A DNA stretch of 6,912 bases, taken from positions 1 through 6,912 of the forward strand of contig CAIXQV010000563.1 of NCBI GenBank assembly GCA_903921605.1, written 5' to 3'. Numbering within the stretch: the stretch's first letter is position 1; every line of letters starts with the position of its first letter. Source of the stretch: an uncultured Planctomycetaceae bacterium (lineage in GTDB: Bacteria > Planctomycetota > Planctomycetia > Planctomycetales > Planctomycetaceae). The position numbers and the translations under genes were made by a program. The notes beneath the pieces are model-generated. The model was not told the DNA's origin and ran no database searches. It saw only the letters and a list, made by a program, of their open reading frames with translations. Of the stretch, positions 4,783-6,912 are shown one piece after another.

Positions 4783-6912
4783 GTTTTTCCACCACCGAAG
4801 TTCATTCGCGCCGCGTTCAGCGCAGGCCACGATATCCAGTCTTCCGTCATGATCGAGATCTGCCAGAATCACCGTCACGGCGTTCGGCCAGTTGACTTTG
4901 ATCGCATGATACTGCCAATCCCGCGTGGAATCACCATTGTTTTCGAACCAGCCCATGCGTCCCTGTGGACCCCAACCGGTGGCCACGACATCCTGATCTC
5001 CGTCACCATCAAGATCGCCTGCGACGGCCTCAAATCCCTGTGGAAAGCTGGATGCGATCGAGTGTTTGTGCCACTCGACGGCGGTTCCCGGTCGTCCCAC
5101 GTTTTCGTACCAGGCCACTTGATGAGACTCGGGTGACTCGTTGCCCACACCGGCTGCAATCCCAAATGCCATCACCACATCCAGATCTCCGTCACCATCA
5201 AGATCCGTCGGATGACCATGGGCTGGCGCCAGTGTTGTGTCGTCAATCACAGTTTTCACCCAGCGGTCTGACGCGGGTTGACCGGAGTTCGCATACCACA
5301 TGACTTGATTGCCTGTTCTGGATGTCCCAAGCAGGTCTGGTTTTCCATCTCTGTTGAAGTCGGCAACAGTGATCGTACGTGTCTCTCCCACCATGCCTTC
5401 AATCTCATGGCGAACCCACTGCGTTGTTCCTGCAGGTTGCCCCGGATTCTCGAACCAGTCAAACCGATTTCCGAATCTCCAGCTGGAGGCCGCAATATCC
5501 AGATCGCCGTCCGCATCAAAATCTGCCAGAGCGACGTCGTAAGATCCTGGCAATTCTCCGGGAGAACACACGCGATAAAGTTTCCACGGCCGACCGACGG
5601 CCTCAGAGCCCGGATTTTCGAACCAGCGAACGTCCCACTTCAGGTTGTCGACGATCACCACATCCGGAAGGCCGTCGCCGCTGATGTCGCCGATGGCATG
5701 TCGTTCCAGCCGTACCGGCTGAGTATTCTCCATGGCATACTTCTGAATGAAGGACTGCTGAAGGCGACCATGTCCATCATTTTGAAGCAGATACAGATTG
5801 CTGTGTGGTTCAGCATCCGCGCTGGTCAGATCAAGATCACCGTCCCCGTCCAGATCAGCCGCCGCGCAGGCATAGGAATATGTGTAATTCCCCAGCAATC
5901 GCTGCTCCGTCAACCGCAGTGGGCCAGATTGAAAAGTCGTTGCCGCTTCCGGTTCAGCCGATGGCTCTCCACTGGGAATCAGCAGCGTCGACAGCACCTG
6001 AGCGTAGACGCGATGGCCGAAGTCGTTGGGATGATTGACACCGTTGCCAGTTTGATCCCAGTCTCTCTTGAGTTGCAGGAATTCTGTCCAGATCGACGTC
6101 AGATCTGCGATCGCCACTCCTGGCTTCGACAAACTCCTCAACGCGTTTCGGTACTGCGGAAACAACGGCTGCTGCAAACGGACCCAGTCTGGATTGCCGA
6201 GCATTGACGCGACAAGAATGAACTCAACTTCCGGCAGTCGTTCGCGAATCTTCGCCATCACGGCTTCTGTATTGGCGTGGTATTCGTCAGCAGGTCGGCC
6301 AGCGGAATCATTCATTCCAAACGCGATGATCACCAGGTCCGGATTTGGTTCGACCACCTTGTCGATCGCATTGAGCACCCAGCTTGTGTCGGTACCACTG
6401 ACCGATGGATTCGTGACTGTGATCATTCCTTGAAATCGCTCGGCCAGATTTCGACGCAGCAGTTCAGGATACGGCGGCTGAAAGGGAATTCCTTCTGCCC
6501 AGCCCGAAGCATTGCAGCCAGCGGAAATACTGTCGCCGACAACAACAATCGCAACCGGCCTTTTGTTCAGAAGCCTGCTGACCGTTCGCGGCAGCGACGT
6601 CGGATCGAATTTCGGAACAGTGGCTTTCCACAGATCCGGAGCGTGCGTGTAGGTGACGCAGGTTTGCATCTCTGCATATTCCAGCCGTGATCCGAAAAAA
6701 ATCTCGCCGTTGCCGTCCCGATGAGTCAGTTCATACTTCTGTGACTTTGCCGGGCGTCGCAATTTCTGAATTGTCCGCGACGGAATTCGGGAATCTCGCG
6801 GGAGAATGATCTCCCGGGAATCACGATGCCAGAGAAAGTCCCGACCCTCGTCGTAAATGATCGTGCCGGTTGAATCCTGAAGAATTGGCGCTTCGAGAAT
6901 CGGGAACAGCAC
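4768..6912 (-). CDS. SGNH/GDSL hydrolase fused to seven VCBS/FG-GAP repeats (5' end beyond window)
   Basis: The frame is open from the right edge (714 residues visible) to TAG at 4770-4768. The first codon visible is GTG, but nothing shows it is the start, so the N-terminus and any signal peptide are probably outside. Residues 1 to about 118 form an uncharacterised accessory segment. The SGNH domain (about 119-312) shows G126-D-S-I-S (nucleophile S128), G173 in SVSGTDTSW, G199-M-N-D202 (oxyanion Asn201) and H294 in NGVNHPNDFGH. The usual Asp three residues before the His is Gly291. Seven repeats follow, each with a D-x-D-x-D-G-x-x-D calcium loop beginning at 353, 409, 464, 518, 570, 633 and 685, and most with a W-[FY]-x-N-x-G blade motif, so one seven-bladed propeller is likely. 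Expected role: exported esterase, perhaps deacetylating a glycan held by the propeller; the substrate is unknown. It is co-oriented and overlapping with DUF1501. Confidence 0.9.
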   Translation of the reverse strand: MLFPILEAPILQDSTGTIIYDEGRDFLWHRDSREIILPRDSRIPSRTIQKLRRPAKSQKYELTHRDGNGEIFFGSRLEYAEMQTCVTYTHAPDLWKATVPKFDPTSLPRTVSRLLNKRPVAIVVVGDSISAGCNASGWAEGIPFQPPYPELLRRNLAERFQGMITVTNPSVSGTDTSWVLNAIDKVVEPNPDLVIIAFGMNDSAGRPADEYHANTEAVMAKIRERLPEVEFILVASMLGNPDWVRLQQPLFPQYRNALRSLSKPGVAIADLTSIWTEFLQLKRDWDQTGNGVNHPNDFGHRVYAQVLSTLLIPSGEPSAEPEAATTFQSGPLRLTEQRLLGNYTYSYACAAADLDGDGDLDLTSADAEPHSNLYLLQNDGHGRLQQSFIQKYAMENTQPVRLERHAIGDISGDGLPDVVIVDNLKWDVRWFENPGSEAVGRPWKLYRVCSPGELPGSYDVALADFDADGDLDIAASSWRFGNRFDWFENPGQPAGTTQWVRHEIEGMVGETRTITVADFNRDGKPDLLGTSRTGNQVMWYANSGQPASDRWVKTVIDDTTLAPAHGHPTDLDGDGDLDVVMAFGIAAGVGNESPESHQVAWYENVGRPGTAVEWHKHSIASSFPQGFEAVAGDLDGDGDQDVVATGWGPQGRMGWFENNGDSTRDWQYHAIKVNWPNAVTVILADLDHDGRLDIVACAERGANELRWWKNEGRQ
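4989..5205. repeat. Pair of 28-bp direct repeats inside the VCBS coding region
   Basis: Bases 4989-5016 and 5178-5205 are identical except for one position; the core GATCTCCGTCACCATCAAGA is shared exactly. On the minus strand both encode the calcium loop DLDGDGD(Q/L)D of repeats 5 and 6. They arise from internal duplication of propeller blades and are not a separate element, although such identity could allow blade loss or gain by recombination. Confidence 0.75.

Noticed and set aside
4989..5205. Spaced near-identical repeats that might suggest a CRISPR array or tandem repeat element
   Set aside because: Only two near-identical copies exist, they are far apart, and they encode the calcium loops of neighbouring propeller blades in a real gene.
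5278..6207. 309-codon plus-strand open frame
   Set aside because: It is antisense to the SGNH/VCBS gene, whose motifs are unmistakable. The translation has no family features.

Overview
The window looks like chromosomal DNA of a planctomycete (Planctomycetota). The main clue is a minus-strand pair typical of that phylum: a large secreted-type SGNH-hydrolase/VCBS-repeat protein followed directly by a DUF1501 protein. The transposon types on the left also fit. Genus and species cannot be named from the sequence alone.

The left half (about 1-3233, plus strand) is a decaying accessory region. It begins with the C-terminal tail of an IS4-type transposase (3-119), followed by a short stretch with no recognisable gene (120-288). 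Next is a broken small cysteine-rich gene with a CPLGKW motif (289-517). Then comes a family 2 (GT-A fold) glycosyltransferase gene beginning at 511. That gene is split by a complete 2048-bp IS1634-like element (926-2973) with 16-bp perfect terminal inverted repeats and a CTAG target duplication. Removing the element and one CTAG rejoins the glycosyltransferase reading frame exactly. The gene also carries a separate frameshift near its 3' end (about 3151-3170), with the probable original stop at 3231. The transposase has lost its natural N-terminal connection through an in-frame TAA at what would be codon 10.

The right half (3335-6912, minus strand) is intact and reads as a two-gene operon. 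The upstream gene runs off the right edge. It encodes an SGNH/GDSL-type esterase-like domain followed by seven calcium-binding VCBS/FG-GAP repeats, enough for one seven-bladed propeller. Its TAG stop shares a base with the GTG start of the DUF1501 gene (TAGTG), suggesting translational coupling. The DUF1501 protein has an N-terminal twin-arginine-like signal and belongs to the alkaline-phosphatase/sulfatase-like fold group. Together the pair suggests exported proteins acting on esters or polysaccharides at the cell envelope or outside it, but the substrate is unknown. The two halves converge on a roughly 100-bp gap (3234-3334) holding a small hairpin.

I do not see a clearly new defence or mobile system. 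The best-supported results are the exact reconstruction of the insertion event, the layered decay of the cysteine-rich gene plus glycosyltransferase pair, and the architecture of the SGNH-propeller/DUF1501 operon.
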